Shown piece after piece: positions 35,113 to 37,088 of a stretch of 37,088 nt of DNA. Numbering within the stretch: position 1 is the first letter of the stretch; every line of letters starts with the position of its first letter. The notes below the pieces were generated by a model that did no database searches, had not been told where the DNA came from, and worked only from the letters and a program-made list of their open reading frames with translations. A program made the position numbers and the translations under genes. The stretch covers positions 1 to 37,088 of the forward strand of contig JAJPJX010000061.1 in assembly GCA_021324015.1 (NCBI GenBank), read 5' to 3'. Origin of the DNA: Solibacteraceae bacterium (lineage in GTDB: Bacteria > Acidobacteriota > Terriglobia > Bryobacterales > Bryobacteraceae).

Positions 35113-36122
35113 AGGGAATCGAACACCTGGTTCACGGTGGCCGGGGGATCGAGGAACAGGCGCCGGGCGAAGCGCCGCACGCGCTCGCGCAGGGCGGCGT
35201 CCTGAAGGTACTCGGCCGGAGACTTGCCGTCCACGCGGGCCAGCAGCAGACCGCCCAGGTGGGCGAGGGTGGCGCTTTCGATCCAGGCGCAGTCCGCCGG
35301 CAGGCCGGCGCGGAACTCGGTCCAGAAGCGCGCCGCCGCCGCGGCCAGGGCGGCGCGGTACTCGGGCCGGTAGAAGGACTTCAGCAGAAGGTGGTTCAGC
35401 AGGAAAGCGGAGTCAAAGGACGGATCGCCGAAGTGGATGACCTCGAAGTCGATGGCCATGACGGAGCCGGGAGAGACGAGGAAGTTCTTGGGACTCCAGT
35501 CGCCGTGGACCAGGCTCACGCGGCGCCGGCCGGATTCCTCGATCAGGGCGGCGAAGCGCGGGGCCAGCTCGGGATGGCGCAGGGCGGTGCTGCGGTAGTA
35601 GGGATCCAGGCGGAGTTGGTCGAAGACGGTCTGGTCGCCGTAGGCCTGTTCCCAGTCCGGACTGCGCCAGGAGGCGTACACCAGGGTGCCCAGCATACGT
35701 CCGATGACAGCGGCGATTTCCGGATCGACCTGCCCGGCCAGAAGCAGGGATTTCCAGGACTGCGCTTCGGGCGGCGCGGCGCTCATGGCGAACAGGCAGT
35801 TCTCCCGGTCCTCGAACAGGACTTCCGGCAGCGAGCCGGCGGGCAGGAGCGGGGCCAGGCCTCGCAGCACGCCGGATTCGCGGAAGATGCGGCCGCGGTC
35901 GGAGAACCAGTCCTGCTCGACGCGCAGTTTGCCCAGGGACTGCTTGAGGACGAAGCGCCGCGCGGGGGTCTCGATCAGCAACACGGTGTTGGAGACGCCG
36001 CCGCCCAGTTCGATGATGCGCGTGGGGGGCGGACCGAAGCCCCGGGTCTCCAGGTAGGCGGCTGCATTCTGGGCGCTAAGTTCCAGCAAAAAGTCATGAT
36101 AGCGAAAACCTGAGAGTTGCAT
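35088..36122 (-). CDS. APH-family (aminoglycoside/choline kinase-like) phosphotransferase
   Basis: 344 residues from ATG 36122. The reading frame continues upstream, but kinase similarity begins at about residue 30 of this start (IIELGGGVSNTVLLIETPAR, RFVLKQSLGKLR). The N-lobe lysine in FVLKQS, the Brenner motif LVHGDWSPKNFLV and the metal-binding MAIDFEVIHFGDPSFDSAF are typical of the family. The substrate is unknown (sugars, choline, methylthioribose and antibiotics are all possible in this fold), and the gene has no antibiotic-resistance context. The 3' end overlaps the start of enolase by 25 nt. It is divergent from the response-regulator gene with 97 nt between the starts. Confidence 0.8.
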   Translation of the reverse strand: MQLSGFRYHDFLLELSAQNAAAYLETRGFGPPPTRIIELGGGVSNTVLLIETPARRFVLKQSLGKLRVEQDWFSDRGRIFRESGVLRGLAPLLPAGSLPEVLFEDRENCLFAMSAAPPEAQSWKSLLLAGQVDPEIAAVIGRMLGTLVYASWRSPDWEQAYGDQTVFDQLRLDPYYRSTALRHPELAPRFAALIEESGRRRVSLVHGDWSPKNFLVSPGSVMAIDFEVIHFGDPSFDSAFLLNHLLLKSFYRPEYRAALAAAAARFWTEFRAGLPADCAWIESATLAHLGGLLLARVDGKSPAEYLQDAALRERVRRFARRLFLDPPATVNQVFDSLCHSPSSV

Positions 36123-36219
36123 CCGGCTGCCCGTACTAAAGTGTGGATCAACCTGAGCCGATGTTTGTGAGGAGGATTTCTCAACCGTCCTGCGCGCGTT
36201 GCGGGGCGGGCGAAGAAGA

Positions 36220-36873
36220 ATGAACTGCCTTACGTCTGCCAAAACTGTGGCCGTCTGTGACACCGAACCGGTCGCCATTGAAGGGATGCGGGCGATGCTG
36301 AGCGTCTGCGAGGACCTGCGCCTGGTCGGGGCGGAAGTGTCGCTGTTCAGCGGTATGGAGATGATCCGCGAAACCCAGCCGGATGTGGTGATTCTGGATA
36401 AGTCCTTCGGCATCCACGCGGTTTTGGAATGCTTCAAGCGCTTGCAGGGAGCTGCGAAACAGACAGGGGGGATCGTCTGGGGGCCCAGCATGACAGAGGC
36501 GGAAGCCCTGCGGATGCTCCAGGTGGGCGCGCACGGTGTGGTGCGCAAAACCGCGGACCTGGCAACCATCCTGCGGTGCTTGCGGGCGGTGGCGGGCGGG
36601 GCCACGTGGATGGAGGAGGCCCTGTTGCGCGAACCCGAGCGCGCGGCCCACGGGCTGCGCTCCAGCCTCACCCCGCGGGAAGCGCAGGTAGTGGACCTCG
36701 TGGAGCAGGGGCTGAAGAACCGGGATATCGCGCAAAGAATGGGCATCCGGCCCGGAACGGTCAAGATCCACCTCAAACACATCTTCGAAAAGACCGGCAT
36801 CCGGGGGCGCTACGGGCTGGCCCTGTCCGGATTGAAAGAGAAAGGGCTGCTGGCGGTGAACGCCAGCAGTTAA
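36220..36873 (+). CDS. NarL/LuxR-family response regulator with partly altered receiver
   Basis: 217 residues from ATG 36220; a TTG at 36199 in frame is rejected for lack of a site and family fit. The receiver has an acidic D14 (AVCDTEP), phospho-acceptor D60 (DVVILDKSFG) and the conserved K110 (VVRKTADL), but the usual Thr/Ser of the fourth strand seems replaced (GGIVWGPS). The C-terminal helix-turn-helix is complete (LTPREAQVVDLVEQGLKNRD, then IAQRMGIRPGTVKIHLKHIF). It probably binds DNA as a dimer. No histidine kinase is near, so it may be an orphan or use another sensor. A GC-rich hairpin is not seen downstream; 65 nt separate it from the convergent partial gene. Confidence 0.88.
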   Translation: MNCLTSAKTVAVCDTEPVAIEGMRAMLSVCEDLRLVGAEVSLFSGMEMIRETQPDVVILDKSFGIHAVLECFKRLQGAAKQTGGIVWGPSMTEAEALRMLQVGAHGVVRKTADLATILRCLRAVAGGATWMEEALLREPERAAHGLRSSLTPREAQVVDLVEQGLKNRDIAQRMGIRPGTVKIHLKHIFEKTGIRGRYGLALSGLKEKGLLAVNASS

Positions 36874-36938
36874 GGCACGGGTGAGCCAACCGCAACTTCC
36901 GGATTCACGACTGGTCCGGAAAAATATCTCGCCTGTTT

Positions 36939-37088
36939 TCAGCCCCGCGCGGCACAAACCGCCCCGTACCCCATTCCCCCGTGCCGTACGCTGAAATCAG
37001 GAAAGGCTGGTTCGTTCACCCGGACCGGCCCGATGAGTTTAATGCTGCGCAGCATTTCATCGTCAATGGGGCGGCCTTGGGCCGCTCC
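36939..37088 (-). CDS. 3' end of an unidentified gene
   Basis: The minus strand reads 49 codons without a stop from the window edge to TGA 36941-36939, for example PIDDEMLRSIKLIGPVRVNE and FPDFSVRHGGMGYGAV. Composition and third-position GC fit a real C-terminus, but I do not recognise the family. A 16-bp palindrome in it (AATGCTGC-GCAGCATT) is part of the coding sequence. Confidence 0.5.
   Translation of the reverse strand, partial: GAAQGRPIDDEMLRSIKLIGPVRVNEPAFPDFSVRHGGMGYGAVCAARG

Noticed and set aside
37042-37057. 16-bp palindrome AATGCTGCGCAGCATT near the right end, similar to part of the 13940-13980 hairpin
   Set aside because: It lies inside a convincing coding frame (36939-37088) and shares only a short GCAGCATT core with the other hairpin, so a common element is not supported.

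Overview
The window comes from a high-GC, Gram-negative bacterium and most likely from Acidobacteriota, close to the Solibacter/Bryobacter group. The evidence is lineage-typical domains: two tandem von Willebrand A proteins of the 'VWFA-related Acidobacterial' type (left edge), a C-terminal domain of the 'Solibacter uncharacterized C-terminal' type (29064-32165, with a second broken copy at about 28840-29041), and a large TonB-type receptor with a carboxypeptidase-regulatory domain at its N-terminus (23961-26936). The taxon is an inference from domain recognition; no search was run.

Layout. 1-1629 (minus): two secreted VWA proteins, the second cut by the window edge. 1654-5959 (plus): kdsB-pyrG-kdsA, which supplies CTP, KDO-8-phosphate and CMP-KDO for LPS, followed by a type IV pilin-like protein and a four-helix membrane protein. 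11362-5961 (minus): a tightly packed run of MFS transporter, metallophosphoesterase, prfB (with its programmed +1 frameshift intact), a Sua5-type threonylcarbamoyl-AMP synthase and a secreted glycosidase-like protein. 13826-11506 (minus): a two-gene island of visibly lower GC, made of a small EACC1-like protein and a caspase-fold peptidase with a coiled coil and six C-terminal membrane helices. 16775-14043 (minus): perR-katG peroxide defence, with an operator-like dyad over the perR promoter. 20450-16954 (minus): ECF sigma factor, zinc-finger anti-sigma factor and three envelope proteins in overlapping or nearly touching order. 20628-23861 (plus): a LPG-synthase-type membrane protein, nrdR and rpoD. 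23961-26936 (plus): the TonB-type receptor. 26937-29041: a disturbed region in which the two ends of a broken secreted gene flank a tandem-repeat beta-propeller-like gene and a 53-residue ORF. 29064-33342: a multidomain GH30 enzyme (plus) and a GH88 unsaturated glucuronyl hydrolase (minus). 33396-37088: a SET-domain methyltransferase, enolase, an APH-type kinase, a NarL/LuxR-type regulator and the 3' end of an unidentified gene.

Together the genes describe a free-living polysaccharide degrader: a TonB-type receptor, GH30, GH88 and DUF4038-like enzymes, embedded in housekeeping genes for LPS, translation fidelity and the main sigma factor. The strongest candidate for an unusual system is the caspase/EACC1-like pair, which looks like a membrane-anchored conflict or cell-death module placed between conserved genes. 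The second is the repeat gene inserted within the remains of a glycosidase-type gene. No tRNA, rRNA, CRISPR array or intact transposase was recognised.
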